Part shown: piece by piece, positions 45,187-54,903 of the stretch
Numbering within the stretch: the first letter of the stretch is position 1
Layout of the letters: the number at the start of each line of letters is the position of its first letter
Assembly (NCBI GenBank): GCA_934394435.1
Contig: CAKRRN010000002.1
Location: forward strand, 99,458-163,457
Reading direction: 5' to 3'
From: an uncultured Bacteroidaceae bacterium
Lineage (GTDB): Bacteria > Bacteroidota > Bacteroidia > Bacteroidales > Bacteroidaceae
DNA: 64,000 bases
Program-made: the position numbers and the translations under genes
The notes under the pieces: generated by a model
The model's database searches: none
What the model was told of the DNA's origin: nothing
What the model saw: only the letters and a program-made list of their open reading frames with translations

Positions 45187-46962
45187 TTATCGGAATAGGA
45201 TGCGGCGGAAGTTCTTGGCCAGACGCTCATATCCGTGCTCGTTGGGGTGTAGACGGTCGGGCAGGAAACACGAGGAATCAAGTTTGCCAGAACCATCGGG
45301 AAGTGTGAGTGCGCTTGTGAAGTCATGATAGAAGGTCATGCCATCCTTCACGATGCTTTGTTCGAGTAGTGCGTTGAACTGCCGAACAGCCTCCTCTTGA
45401 TCACCCTTGGGATAGATACCTATGATGTGGAGACGCGCCTGGGGCTGGTGGCGGCGTATGAGAGCTGCGATGTCCAGTATGCCCGACACCACTTGCTGGG
45501 CAGGCTCACCGTTGTTTGTACCTATCATTAGGCAGATGTCCTTAGGGGTGCAACCCTCCAACTCACCGTGCGAAAGTCTCCAGAAGGTGTTCTCCACACG
45601 GTCCCATCCCATCCCCATATTGGTCACACGGTGTCCCTTGAAGAGCTTGTCCCACGTCTTGCCTCCGTTGACCACCGTGCCTGCTGGCTCTCCGCCCCAG
45701 TAGTGGGTGATGGAGTTGCCTATCATTAGTACTTCTGGATTAGTTGTATGGTTACAGCGTATGATGCTGTTGTGCCGCTCTATCCAGTCATATCCGTCTC
45801 GCCGCTGGGTACATGGTGTGTATTGTCGCATGGTATCGGCACCCACCAAAGCCTGATTGAGCACACGGGCGTAGGCTTGCTCGTATTTCATCATACCTAT
45901 ATCATTGGGATGCACACCCTCAATCATATCATCAGCCGTTAGTCCTAATTCGTTCCGAGTGATATAATATAAATCCTTAACTCCCTTGCCAATCAATTCC
46001 TGTACAACTTTGTATTGTATGGTATCTTTCTGTAGCTGTTTGTGATAGTTTGTGGAATGTACCAATGCCGAAGGATGGTCAAAAAACTGTCCTTCCATAA
46101 AAACGATAGGTGCCTTGCTGACAGAACGAAGTTTTTCTATACCATAGCGAAGGCGTGACTCAAACTCTTGTGCGGAAAGTCCAGCACAGTTGGGCACACA
46201 ATCAATGAGGTATGCACGTGCGTCAATCTCCCCAAGAGCATCGAACAATGCATTCTCCATTTTACCATTTCCTGAAAATCCCAAGTTTATCACAGGACAT
46301 TCATAACGACGTTTAAGTCTTGTTGACCAAATAAGTCCAGGGCGGCTGGCAGATGCTCCATGAGCAATAGATGTTCCATAGACGACGATAGGACGCTCTT
46401 TAGAACCCTCTACAAACTGAAACGAGGATGACGCATCTGTACCTACAGAAAGCCACCTGACTCCATTGTACACAGGTAGGTATAGTTCATAAGTGATTCC
46501 TTGCCCTCGAAAATCAGGCAATTCTGACGTATTGAAATAAAATTGTACCGTATCAGACTTATTCACCTGCATGTTATACTGCATCACATTTGGTATCCAG
46601 GAGGTATGACCGTTTACATCTGTGGCATAAAGGTCCACGCCAGAATGGCAAAGCGTGACCACATTTGGGTAGCTTTTTCCCTGGAAGTAGTTGATGTAGC
46701 GTATCCATATTTGCTTTGCATTCGTCTGGAAACGTAAAGATACTCCTGGCGTGTGACGCGAAAGACTCCATACAGCGGGGGGGACCTGTTTTTCCATTCT
46801 GTCTGGCAGACGGCAATAGTTTTTGTTGCCTATTTCTTGGTTCCAGTACCGTCCGTTCAATAGGCATTCTGGCTCTTGCATGGGATCATGCCATACAATC
46901 TGTGCTTGTGTGCTGACTGTCCATATGCACAATAGTACAGCCAGTAGAGATGTTCGTTTCAT
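45187..46962 (-). CDS. Exported double SGNH/GDSL-type esterase
   Basis: 591 residues from the ATG at 46960-46962, with a signal peptide (about 1-20, ending STQAQ). After an N-terminal jelly-roll-like domain there are two SGNH hydrolase domains. The first has VVYGTSIAHGASASRPG (Ser block I), LGFSGNGKME (block II Gly/Asn), and EGVHPNDIG (Asp-His). The second has VLMIGNSITHYWGGEP, MGWDRVENT, IGTNNGE and DRLHPNEHGYERLA. Likely removes acetyl or other ester groups from glycans. Base composition changes inside the gene: the second domain is GC-rich, the first AT-richer, with a boundary near 45,900. Confidence 0.9.
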   Translation of the reverse strand: MKRTSLLAVLLCIWTVSTQAQIVWHDPMQEPECLLNGRYWNQEIGNKNYCRLPDRMEKQVPPAVWSLSRHTPGVSLRFQTNAKQIWIRYINYFQGKSYPNVVTLCHSGVDLYATDVNGHTSWIPNVMQYNMQVNKSDTVQFYFNTSELPDFRGQGITYELYLPVYNGVRWLSVGTDASSSFQFVEGSKERPIVVYGTSIAHGASASRPGLIWSTRLKRRYECPVINLGFSGNGKMENALFDALGEIDARAYLIDCVPNCAGLSAQEFESRLRYGIEKLRSVSKAPIVFMEGQFFDHPSALVHSTNYHKQLQKDTIQYKVVQELIGKGVKDLYYITRNELGLTADDMIEGVHPNDIGMMKYEQAYARVLNQALVGADTMRQYTPCTQRRDGYDWIERHNSIIRCNHTTNPEVLMIGNSITHYWGGEPAGTVVNGGKTWDKLFKGHRVTNMGMGWDRVENTFWRLSHGELEGCTPKDICLMIGTNNGEPAQQVVSGILDIAALIRRHQPQARLHIIGIYPKGDQEEAVRQFNALLEQSIVKDGMTFYHDFTSALTLPDGSGKLDSSCFLPDRLHPNEHGYERLAKNFRRILFR

Positions 46963-47159
46963 ATCAGTCTGTTTTAAGGTGTTTACAAATTTACGAAGTA
47001 TTCTGAACAACAATGCCAAAAACAGTCATATTTCAGTAGAATTTTAATATGAATAAGTTATCCATACGAAAAAGGAAAGACTTCGTTCCTCTTAGGTTAG
47101 CACCGAATAGTTTTTAGGTAAGACAGGCAAAGGAGTTAGGATACTTACTTGTTTCAAAC

Positions 47160-47300
47160 TGTGAAATATATATATCACGTCGTGAAATATATATTTCCAA
47201 CTTTGAAATGTATATTTCGCGATGTGAAACATTCATGTTATGCCTAATCTGCAGACAAGCAAGCTGGCTTATAAGCACACAGGTTATGCTTGTGTTTTGC
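47160..47300 (+). repeat. Modular intergenic repeat, site III
   Basis: In the 519-base gap 46963-47481. Four AT-rich palindromic units of 21 bases (beginning GTGAAATATATATATCAC at 47161) are followed by ACAAGCAAGCTGGCTTA (47255-47271) and an ACACAGG/CTTGTGT hairpin. The ten bases upstream of the core motif are also identical to site I (26 bases in all). The TTTATCGGGTGA end found at sites I and II is missing here. Confidence 0.75.
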
Positions 47301-47398
47301 GTCCACATTATGAATCCTAATCTAATGGCCGACTTAGTTTTTCTGGTAAAAAAAGATGGTAAGATAATATGAAAATAAATGGATTGTTGCTTAGAGAA

Positions 47399-47455
47399 GA
47401 ATGCCCAAGAGCCATATATTGATATAAGGACAATATATGAGCAACTTGGGCATTC
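47399..47455 (-). terminator. Terminator of the GH2 gene
   Basis: Outer stem GAATGCCCAAG/CTTGGGCATTC (47399-47409, 47445-47455) continued by an inner stem CATATATTG/CAATATATG (47412-47420, 47431-47439), followed on the minus strand by TTCTTCTCT. It lies 27 bases past the GH2 stop. Confidence 0.8.
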
Positions 47456-47481
47456 TGTACCAAGGGCATTACGGCAAATGC

Positions 47482-49350
47482 CTATTGCTTGCTTGTGGAA
47501 GGCTTTTTGCTAAAGATAGCATGAATTCGCTTCATGTCAAACTTACTGCTACGATCATAGAAATAGATACCGTTTTGCTCCTGTTCAACATCTGTCAACT
47601 GGGTGTAACAATAGCCCCAGACATTGTCGGAAATTTCTATCAAAGCATCAATCTGGCCTTCCAGGCGAGCATAGAATTCTTCAAGAGAGTGAGGAGGTTC
47701 GCCATAGCCCCACGATTTGTTGGTGTCATTACCTGTCTCTTTATCCTGTCCTTTCACCCATTTGATTCCGCCGACTTCGTCCAAAAGATAAGGCTTGTCT
47801 GCCTTGTTGTAGGTGGGGAAATCATACAGGTTGTTGTCTGTGTGACGGTTGAATCCAACGTTGCGTTGGGGGAAACCCAAAGTATTGTTGGGCGTCTGAA
47901 ACCAGCGTGAACCGTTGTAGATAATGTCCTTTAGTTTTTGGGGATCCTGTTCATAGTTATGGGTTGTCCAGATGTCTGTTTTCACATGAACACCTCCACT
48001 TACATCACAAACAGGACGTGTGGGGTCAAGAGCCTTGGTTAGGTCATATACGTCAGATACGAACCTGGGGAATTGCACACGGTCAGGCCACCATTCCTCA
48101 TTCATGGGAGTCCAGGTCACAATGCTGGGATGATTGCGGTCGCGCAGGATTTCCTCGCTCCACTCTGTGAGGAAGTTGCGTGCTACTTCTGGGTTGTTCG
48201 TATCCATACCCCATGATGGTGCTTCGCCCCAAGTGATGTAGCCCAGTTTGTCTGCCCAATAATGGAAACGCTCCTCAAAAACTTTTTGATGTAGTCTTGC
48301 ACCGTTGAAGCCAGCTTGAAGGGAAAGTTCAATGTCGTGTCGTAGAGCCTCGTCAGAAGGAGCTGTCCAGATGCCATCAGGGTAGAATCCCTGATCCAGT
48401 ACCAGTCGTTGATAGAATGGTTCATTATTAAGATACACCTTGTTGCCCTTGACGTGTATCTTGCGCATGCCCACGTAGCTGCTCACTCGGTCAATGCATT
48501 TTCCTGCTGCATCCTTCACCTCATAGGTGAGTGTGTACAGATATGGGTCAGCAGGACTCCATAGACGAGCTTTCTTTACGGGTAAAACAATGGTTGAGTT
48601 GTTTTGCGCAGGCACAGTCTTGGTGGCTACAGTTTTCTTGCCATCGCCCATGGTAACGGTGAGAGTGGATGCTCCTTCGCTATAGAATGTGGGGTGCACA
48701 ATAACCTGGCTCTGGTCGATGTCGGTCAACACCTGTGCCCTCTCCAATCCACATTCGTCAACAGGCTCCATCCATACGGTTTGCCAGATGCCTGTACAGC
48801 GTGTGTACATACACTCGAACTGCGTCATGCGCACATTCTGTTTGCCGGCAGGTTGCAGGTTGGTACGTGTGTCACTATAGGCATGTACTACCAGTGAGTG
48901 TGCTTTTCCATCGGTCACAAAGGGAGTGATGTCTACTCCAAATGAGGTGCTTCCACCAAAGTGTCGACCAGCAAGTTTTCCGTCAATAAATATCTCTGAG
49001 TTATAGTATACGGCACCGAAATTCAATCGTATACGTTTTCCGTTCCATGCTTGTGGTATGGTGATGTTGCGCTGATACCATATGTTATTGATAAAGTCGG
49101 TGTATTCCACCCCAGATAGTTTGCTTTCGGGGCAGAATGGTACGGTAATCTTGTCTGTAAATCCTTGGCTCTGGTGAAGTTTCTTCTCCATGCCCGACCC
49201 TACAAAGTCGAATGTGTAGGTCCAGTCACCATTGAGGTTGACCCAGTCTTCTCTCTCGAATTGCGGACGTGGATACTCAGCTCTAGGGATAGCCAGCAAT
49301 GTGGATGCAACGAGCATTAACGCTGCAAACAGAATGTTTCTTTTCTTCAT
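47482..49350 (-). CDS. Exported GH2 family glycoside hydrolase (beta-galactosidase-like)
   Basis: 622 residues with a signal peptide (about 1-20). Sugar-binding jelly roll (DWVNLNGDWTYTFDF...PESKLSGVEYTDFINNIWYQR), immunoglobulin-like domain, then the TIM barrel with the acid/base glutamate in TWTPMNEEWWPD and the putative nucleophile in YLLDEVGGI. Shorter than classic LacZ (about 1,000), as in many Bacteroidales exo-acting GH2 enzymes. Beta-galactosidase, glucuronidase or mannosidase specificity cannot be decided by reading. Follows the rhamnosidase-like gene by 37 bases on the same strand. Confidence 0.9.
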   Translation of the reverse strand: MKKRNILFAALMLVASTLLAIPRAEYPRPQFEREDWVNLNGDWTYTFDFVGSGMEKKLHQSQGFTDKITVPFCPESKLSGVEYTDFINNIWYQRNITIPQAWNGKRIRLNFGAVYYNSEIFIDGKLAGRHFGGSTSFGVDITPFVTDGKAHSLVVHAYSDTRTNLQPAGKQNVRMTQFECMYTRCTGIWQTVWMEPVDECGLERAQVLTDIDQSQVIVHPTFYSEGASTLTVTMGDGKKTVATKTVPAQNNSTIVLPVKKARLWSPADPYLYTLTYEVKDAAGKCIDRVSSYVGMRKIHVKGNKVYLNNEPFYQRLVLDQGFYPDGIWTAPSDEALRHDIELSLQAGFNGARLHQKVFEERFHYWADKLGYITWGEAPSWGMDTNNPEVARNFLTEWSEEILRDRNHPSIVTWTPMNEEWWPDRVQFPRFVSDVYDLTKALDPTRPVCDVSGGVHVKTDIWTTHNYEQDPQKLKDIIYNGSRWFQTPNNTLGFPQRNVGFNRHTDNNLYDFPTYNKADKPYLLDEVGGIKWVKGQDKETGNDTNKSWGYGEPPHSLEEFYARLEGQIDALIEISDNVWGYCYTQLTDVEQEQNGIYFYDRSSKFDMKRIHAIFSKKPSTSKQ

Positions 49351-49387
49351 GAATGTTTGATGGTTGATATTTGTTTTATGGTTGATC

Positions 49388-51187
49388 TTATTTCTCTACC
49401 TTAACTCCCTTGGGAGCTTTGATAGTTGATTTTACTGTGCCGTCAGCCTTGCGCTCATGACGTATGCTTATCTGGCCATAGGGAGTTGGGAAAGTTCCTT
49501 CTGCCCACTCAAGGTTGCCCAAATGTGGTGTAATGCGTACTCGTTTGCATCCAGCTTCCAATATTTCTACACCCAGTACATGAGTGCTCATCCATGCTGT
49601 TGGTCCACTGGCCCATCCGTGACAGAAACTGTGACGGAATCCTGGGTAACAGTAGGCTCCAAAGTCACCGTGTATGTCCTTCTTTCCTTGGGGAACGAAG
49701 TCATCTATACGTCCTGCATTCTTTGTCCACTCCAGATCAAAATCTTCCCAGAATGTGGTGGCACCCATGTCGAGCATTCCTCCCCAATATTTGCTGATGA
49801 TATCCATGGCTTCCTCGTATCTTCCATCCATAGCTAAGGCCTCCAGCATGTAATATCCGTAGAATGTGGAGAATCCTTTAGGACCTCCCACCGCCACATA
49901 ATCCTGACATGCCTTGTCGGGCTTCATCATTCCTGCGATGGCCATTAGGGCAGCCGCTTGCTTCAGTCCGTTAGGATTCACTGTCTTTTTAAGTAGGCGT
50001 GTCTCCACGTCGCGACACTTCTGTGCGCGTGTCTCATCACCCAACAGACTGCTTAATTTAGCTGCATCTTTCATGGCCCAAACTAATAATGCGTGGTAAC
50101 CAGCATCTACGCCTTCTGTATTCGGACTGCTGGGCCAGTCGAGGAAGTGTGCACCCATAGCATCGTTACCGTTTGCGTCAATACACTTGTCAATTAAGTC
50201 AACAAGCCCTAAAATGTAGTCGCGGTGCTTCTGTAGATAATTCTTATGTCCAAATCGCATGTACCAGTCATGCTGTATGATGAGATACCACAGTGAGTAA
50301 GCACTCATACCATTGATCCATGCGGGTAACGGATATTGCTTGCATGCAAGGTCGAGACTGCTGTAGAAACTTTCTTCATCGCCGAATACGTTGCTTATGG
50401 TGCTGGTCTCTGGGTGCATATCACCCAACCATACCAAACGGTCGCGTTTCACTCCGTCCCAGATATATTCTTGCATGTTTAGATGTACCGTATAAGCTCC
50501 TGTCATCCAAATGTCATTCAGCCTTTGGTCTGAGCATCGGAAGGACCCCAAATAGGGTATGTCGCGATAGCGCAGGATGGCTGTTGCCTCTTTTAGATTG
50601 ATGGTCTGGTTGGGTGTAAGCAGGTCGATACGTACAAAGCGATAGCCTGTGCTACCTACTTCCATCTGTCCGTAGAATGGTATGGTAAGTACCATGTCGC
50701 GTATGGCATGATCGTTGGTGGCAGTATTTACTTTCAGGTCTACATTGGCCACGCTTCCTGTCTCGGCTATAGATTTGGTGGTGTTTAGTTCTGAACATGT
50801 CTCACTTACCGATTCACCAAAGCGTAAGCGCACTTGTGGTGTCGTGAGTGGTGCACAGCTACTAATCACCAATTTGAATCCTCCATGGAGCTCGCGTCCG
50901 AAATCGAGAATAAGGCTGGCCTTATCATTATCTTTATTAACCAACCGACACATACCTTGGTCAAAGATATCTGCCTGTCCGGTGTTGGGCTTCAGTAGCA
51001 ATTCTGGATTCTGTACAGATGTTTCGCTGCTTGTCCAAAAGATTTTTTTTGCTGTTACATAAGAGCGTGTCATAATATCCTTTCGGAATCGTACCGTGTC
51101 TGCTCCAAACACGGGTGGAATGTGATTCTGTGCCATTGCTGTGGCAGCAGTCATCAGCATTGTAACTGTGAGACAGAGTTTTCTCAT
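49388..51187 (-). CDS. Exported alpha-L-rhamnosidase-like six-hairpin glycosidase
   Basis: 599 residues, signal peptide 1-19 (ending AMAQ). A beta-sandwich part (ASLILDFGRELHGGFKLVISS) is followed by an (alpha/alpha)6 barrel with IWDGVKRDRLVWLGDMHPE, the equivalent of the GH78 acid motif, and a C-terminal beta domain (GVEILEAGCKRVRITPHLGNLEWAEGTFPTPYG). Shorter than the 870-residue GH78 at 9480-12092, lacking its extra N-terminal modules. Rhamnosidase activity is likely but not certain. Probably in one transcript with the MBL gene upstream and GH2 downstream. Confidence 0.85.
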   Translation of the reverse strand: MRKLCLTVTMLMTAATAMAQNHIPPVFGADTVRFRKDIMTRSYVTAKKIFWTSSETSVQNPELLLKPNTGQADIFDQGMCRLVNKDNDKASLILDFGRELHGGFKLVISSCAPLTTPQVRLRFGESVSETCSELNTTKSIAETGSVANVDLKVNTATNDHAIRDMVLTIPFYGQMEVGSTGYRFVRIDLLTPNQTINLKEATAILRYRDIPYLGSFRCSDQRLNDIWMTGAYTVHLNMQEYIWDGVKRDRLVWLGDMHPETSTISNVFGDEESFYSSLDLACKQYPLPAWINGMSAYSLWYLIIQHDWYMRFGHKNYLQKHRDYILGLVDLIDKCIDANGNDAMGAHFLDWPSSPNTEGVDAGYHALLVWAMKDAAKLSSLLGDETRAQKCRDVETRLLKKTVNPNGLKQAAALMAIAGMMKPDKACQDYVAVGGPKGFSTFYGYYMLEALAMDGRYEEAMDIISKYWGGMLDMGATTFWEDFDLEWTKNAGRIDDFVPQGKKDIHGDFGAYCYPGFRHSFCHGWASGPTAWMSTHVLGVEILEAGCKRVRITPHLGNLEWAEGTFPTPYGQISIRHERKADGTVKSTIKAPKGVKVEK

Positions 51188-51220
51188 TTTAATATTATAT
51201 AGTCTTAGTTGCGTTTATAA

Positions 51221-52162
51221 TCAGTCTAGTTGCCAAAGTCCATCTGTGCAGGTCACATGATGTTCTTTGATGCCTAAGCGGTCCATCCACACACGGGTGT
51301 TGTACGTTTCCAATATACCTGTATTGAATCCTTTACCTTGGTCGTTGTTCCATACCCATGTGGGAGTTGGCCACAAACAGGCTTGAAATTTGATACTGCT
51401 GTAGAACTGCTCGCTACATCCTCTTTGCCCATGGTGTGCCATCTGTAGATAGTCGCAGTCAAGACGTTTTCCATAAGGACCATGCAGAGCCTTGTCGCCA
51501 CACTCAATGCCAGCGTCGCCTAAGAAAGTGATAGATTTGCGTTTGTCCCAAACGCGCATGATCATTGATGAGTTGTTGTATGGGTTGGTAGTAAAATCAT
51601 TTGCAACACTCAATATCTGCAGGTTCATCCCATCCCATGAAAATATATTACCAGGTTCCTGTATGTCAGTAACAAGGATGTCTTTCGCAGCCTCCAGACG
51701 TGCATAGAACTGTCTGCAGTCTGCTTCAGACTGAGGTTCGCCTTTGATGACAATTTCAGGCATGCGCGAGTGATATATGTGCTTGATATGTAAATCTTTC
51801 GTGTCGGTAAGTATCTGGCTTAGTGCACCCATATGGTCACCATGAGGATGCGATATGAACCATGCTTCTACTTCTCCACCCATGGCACCTAAAAAACCTC
51901 TGAGAAACATGCTCTCAACTGGCATTCCGCCGTCCATTACTATCAGTCTGCCTTTATGTGTACGAAATACATACGAGTTTCCTATGTTGTCCTCATGCGA
52001 TGGTATCTGCCACATAGTGAAACTTGATTTCCCTTTCAGCTCAATAGAATCCGTCGAAGATTTATGCTTGGCATGAAGTGAGAAAGGTATGGCTGCAGCG
52101 GCCATGCCTAATGCGGAAACGCGTAGAAACTCTCTACGTGAAGCACTGTTTGGCTCTTTCAT
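51221..52162 (-). CDS. Tat-exported metallo-beta-lactamase-fold hydrolase
   Basis: 313 residues. The N-terminus has a twin-arginine signal (SRREFLRVSALGMAAAAIPF). The MBL motif HPHGDH (FISHPHGDHMGALSQIL) is followed by MDGG strand, LGDAGIECGD and QMAHHGQRGCSEQFY, typical of ComEC-like/MBL hydrolases with a two-metal site. Likely a phosphodiesterase or esterase acting outside the cytoplasm. It is the first gene of a three-gene unit (MBL, rhamnosidase-like, GH2) with its promoter at 52189-52220. Confidence 0.88.
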   Translation of the reverse strand: MKEPNSASRREFLRVSALGMAAAAIPFSLHAKHKSSTDSIELKGKSSFTMWQIPSHEDNIGNSYVFRTHKGRLIVMDGGMPVESMFLRGFLGAMGGEVEAWFISHPHGDHMGALSQILTDTKDLHIKHIYHSRMPEIVIKGEPQSEADCRQFYARLEAAKDILVTDIQEPGNIFSWDGMNLQILSVANDFTTNPYNNSSMIMRVWDKRKSITFLGDAGIECGDKALHGPYGKRLDCDYLQMAHHGQRGCSEQFYSSIKFQACLWPTPTWVWNNDQGKGFNTGILETYNTRVWMDRLGIKEHHVTCTDGLWQLD

Positions 52163-52188
52163 AACGGGGAATTTATGGTTTTATCTTA

Positions 52189-52220
52189 CAAATTTATGGT
52201 TTTTTTACCATATGAACAAA
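52189..52220 (-). promoter_or_regulatory. Promoter of the MBL/rhamnosidase-like/GH2 unit
   Basis: TAAATTTG (52189-52196) and TTTG (52217-52220) on the minus strand, spaced by 20 bases. Confidence 0.7.
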
Positions 52221-52290
52221 TAACATATAAGCAAAAGATACTGCGAACCTCACAATATACAGCCTTCGTGCAACTTCGCGAGATGGAATG

Positions 52291-52321
52291 TTGCCAAATT
52301 GACCAACATTATTTAACTTTG
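52291..52321 (+). promoter_or_regulatory. Promoter of the GH51 gene
   Basis: TAACTTTG (52314-52321) with TTGC (52291-52294) 19 bases upstream; leader about 65 nt. Divergent from the MBL promoter. Confidence 0.65.
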
Positions 52322-52390
52322 CAAGCAAACATTCATCGGATTGGCTGTTTTCTTAATACGTTAATAAGTAATACCTAAAGAACTATCGTC

Positions 52391-54844
52391 ATGAAGTATC
52401 TCAGAGTCAAAATCCTTGCAGCATTGCTTTGCATGGGAATATTGTCAGAGGCACAGGTGAAAGTGGAAGTTGACCTTGCCAAAAAAGGAGTGGAGGTCAG
52501 CCCTACACTTTACGGCATTTTTTTTGAGGATATCAACCATGCGGCAGATGGAGGACTCTATGCTGAGTTGATACGCAACCGTTCCCTGGAATTTGATCAG
52601 AACAAGCCTGATGGCTGGGAAGCTATGGAGAGCCAGATAAGTCTTTGCAAAGAGAATTTGTTGAATGAAGTTCAAGCCAACGCTCTGAGGGTGCATGTAA
52701 ACATTGCTGGTGGCGGTGTGAGGAACACAGGATATTGGGGTATAGGTGTTACACGTGGTACCCAGTATAAGCTTTCGCTTTGGGCGCGAACCGAAGAGGG
52801 GAAGCCTGGGAAGTTGACGGCAAGCCTAAGAGGTAAGGATGGAACGATTCTGGGTAGTACGGAACTGAAGGGGAAGATAAATAAGAAATGGCATAAGCTG
52901 GAAGCCACTATTACTGCCGAAGCGGACGATGCGCAAGCAGAGTTCGTCTTGTCTGCAGAAAAGCCCTGTACTATGGTGTTAGATATGGTGAGTCTGTTTC
53001 CCCCGACCTTCAAGGATAGACCTAACGGCTGTCGGCGTGATTTGGCGGAGATGTTGCAGGCCCTACACCCCGCGTTTATGCGTTTTCCTGGAGGATGTGT
53101 GGTAGAGGGGAATATAAAACCAGAGAACGCATGGCATTGGGAACGCACTGTAGGTCCCATTGAGCGAAGACCTGGACACATGAATGCAAATTGGGGCTAT
53201 CCTTCAACAGATGGACTCGGATTCCATGAGTATCTCCAATTATGTGAAGACTTGGGTGCCAAACCTCTGTATGTCGTGAATATCGGTATCTGGCACGGGG
53301 GATGCACACCGCTCGACAGCTTGCAGGGGTGGATAGACGAATGTCTGGGTGCACTTGAATATGCAAATGGACCCATAACAAGCCACTACGGACGGATGCG
53401 TGCGGAGAACGGTCATCCCGAACCTTTCAATATAGCCTATGTGGAAATTGGTAATGAGAACTATAATTTCCATATGAATGACAACTCGGACCAAAGCGAT
53501 CATTACCCCGAACGTTACCGAATGTTTTACGATGCAATCAAAGCTCGTTTTCCAGAAGTGCAGTGTATAGGTAATGTAGAAGCCTGGGGAACGGATGCAC
53601 CCAAATGGAGAAACACACACCCTGTAGACATCTTGGACGAGCATTACTATCGGACTCCACAATGGTTTGTGGGGCAATATCATCGCTTTGATAATTATGA
53701 TCGGAAGGGCCCTGTTATCTATCCTGGAGAATATGCCGTGACACAAAATTTCGGTAAAACAGGTAATATGAATGCCGCATTAGGAGAAGCTGTTTTTATG
53801 CTGGGAATGGAAAACAACTCCGATATTGTGAGAATGAGCAGTTATGCTCCTATTTTTATCAATGAGAATAATAGCCAGTGGCATCCAGATATGATTCGCT
53901 TCAATAGTGCTCAGGCATTCGGAACACCCAGTTACTGGGTGCAGCAGCTTTTTCCCACGCATCTTGGCTCACGCGTAATAGAGAGCCGTCTGCAGTGGAC
54001 TTTGCCTCGTCCTATGGGCGTACGCCGAAAGCATCCCGTACAGGTAGGTGTTGGCACATGGAATACACAGGCCTCCTTCCGTAATGCACAAGTAATCATA
54101 GATGCAGATACCATTAAGGTGAATGCGGGAGGGGCATGGGCCACAGCTTTCCCTAAGCATAAAGGCGAATGGCAAATGGTTGATGGGGTACTCACCCAGC
54201 GTTCTGCGGAAAACGGAACAGCCCGACTCTGTCCTCTGAATATTCATGCAGACCGTTACTCCTGGCGCGTGCAAGCGAAAAAAGAAGGGGGCGATGAGGC
54301 TTTCCTTATGCTCTTCGATCATGCAGATAGCAAAAATTTCTGTTGGTTCAATGTCGGAGGATGGTCTAACACACAGAGTGCACTTGAGCAGACTACCGAT
54401 GGGAACAAAGGTAAAATGGCAGGCGAACGAGCTACCAAAATCGAGAATGGGAAATGGTATGATCTGCAGGTTGACGTGGACTTGGATAGTGTGACTTGTC
54501 TAGTAAATGGAGAGGTTTGGTGTAAAGGGATGATGACAGGCGAGAATATGCATGGAGTGTATTCTTCCAGTACGCTCGACGAAAAGACAAACACCTTGTA
54601 TACCAAGATGATAAATCTGGGCGCAACTGGTACAGAAGGTACACTCTTGCTGAAAGGTGGACAGGCTAAGGAAGCGGAAATGATACGTCTGGCAGCTGAG
54701 CGAGGTACGGATGAAAATACTATGGAACATCCAACAAAGGTGGCTCCAAAAAAGTTGGCTGTAGCCATAGAGCCAGCAGCCAACACATTACACTTCAACG
54801 TCGCACCGTTCAGCATTAGCATTTTAAGCGTAAAACTTCAATGA
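52391..54844 (+). CDS. Exported alpha-L-arabinofuranosidase, GH51
   Basis: 817 residues, signal peptide 1-21. Removes alpha-L-arabinofuranose from arabinan or arabinoxylan. A laminin/CBM4-like insertion (about 100-200) lies inside the N-terminal region, then the barrel with RFPGGCVVEG, the acid/base E356 in EIGNEN (352-357), and the nucleophile E447 in GEYAV. C-terminal part includes a concanavalin-like or DUF1080-like segment (KNFCWFNVGGW...) and the closing beta-sandwich. Single gene, divergent from the MBL unit. Confidence 0.94.
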   Translation: MKYLRVKILAALLCMGILSEAQVKVEVDLAKKGVEVSPTLYGIFFEDINHAADGGLYAELIRNRSLEFDQNKPDGWEAMESQISLCKENLLNEVQANALRVHVNIAGGGVRNTGYWGIGVTRGTQYKLSLWARTEEGKPGKLTASLRGKDGTILGSTELKGKINKKWHKLEATITAEADDAQAEFVLSAEKPCTMVLDMVSLFPPTFKDRPNGCRRDLAEMLQALHPAFMRFPGGCVVEGNIKPENAWHWERTVGPIERRPGHMNANWGYPSTDGLGFHEYLQLCEDLGAKPLYVVNIGIWHGGCTPLDSLQGWIDECLGALEYANGPITSHYGRMRAENGHPEPFNIAYVEIGNENYNFHMNDNSDQSDHYPERYRMFYDAIKARFPEVQCIGNVEAWGTDAPKWRNTHPVDILDEHYYRTPQWFVGQYHRFDNYDRKGPVIYPGEYAVTQNFGKTGNMNAALGEAVFMLGMENNSDIVRMSSYAPIFINENNSQWHPDMIRFNSAQAFGTPSYWVQQLFPTHLGSRVIESRLQWTLPRPMGVRRKHPVQVGVGTWNTQASFRNAQVIIDADTIKVNAGGAWATAFPKHKGEWQMVDGVLTQRSAENGTARLCPLNIHADRYSWRVQAKKEGGDEAFLMLFDHADSKNFCWFNVGGWSNTQSALEQTTDGNKGKMAGERATKIENGKWYDLQVDVDLDSVTCLVNGEVWCKGMMTGENMHGVYSSSTLDEKTNTLYTKMINLGATGTEGTLLLKGGQAKEAEMIRLAAERGTDENTMEHPTKVAPKKLAVAIEPAANTLHFNVAPFSISILSVKLQ

Positions 54845-54885
54845 TTTTCGCTGCTTGTCAGCATATACATTCCACTTTAATATCG

Positions 54886-54893
54886 TAACTTTG
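54886..54893 (+). promoter_or_regulatory. -7 box of rpoN, very short leader
   Basis: TAACTTTG ends ten bases before the rpoN ATG, so the mRNA leader would be only a few bases. Confidence 0.6.
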
Positions 54894-54903
54894 CACTTGT
54901 ATT

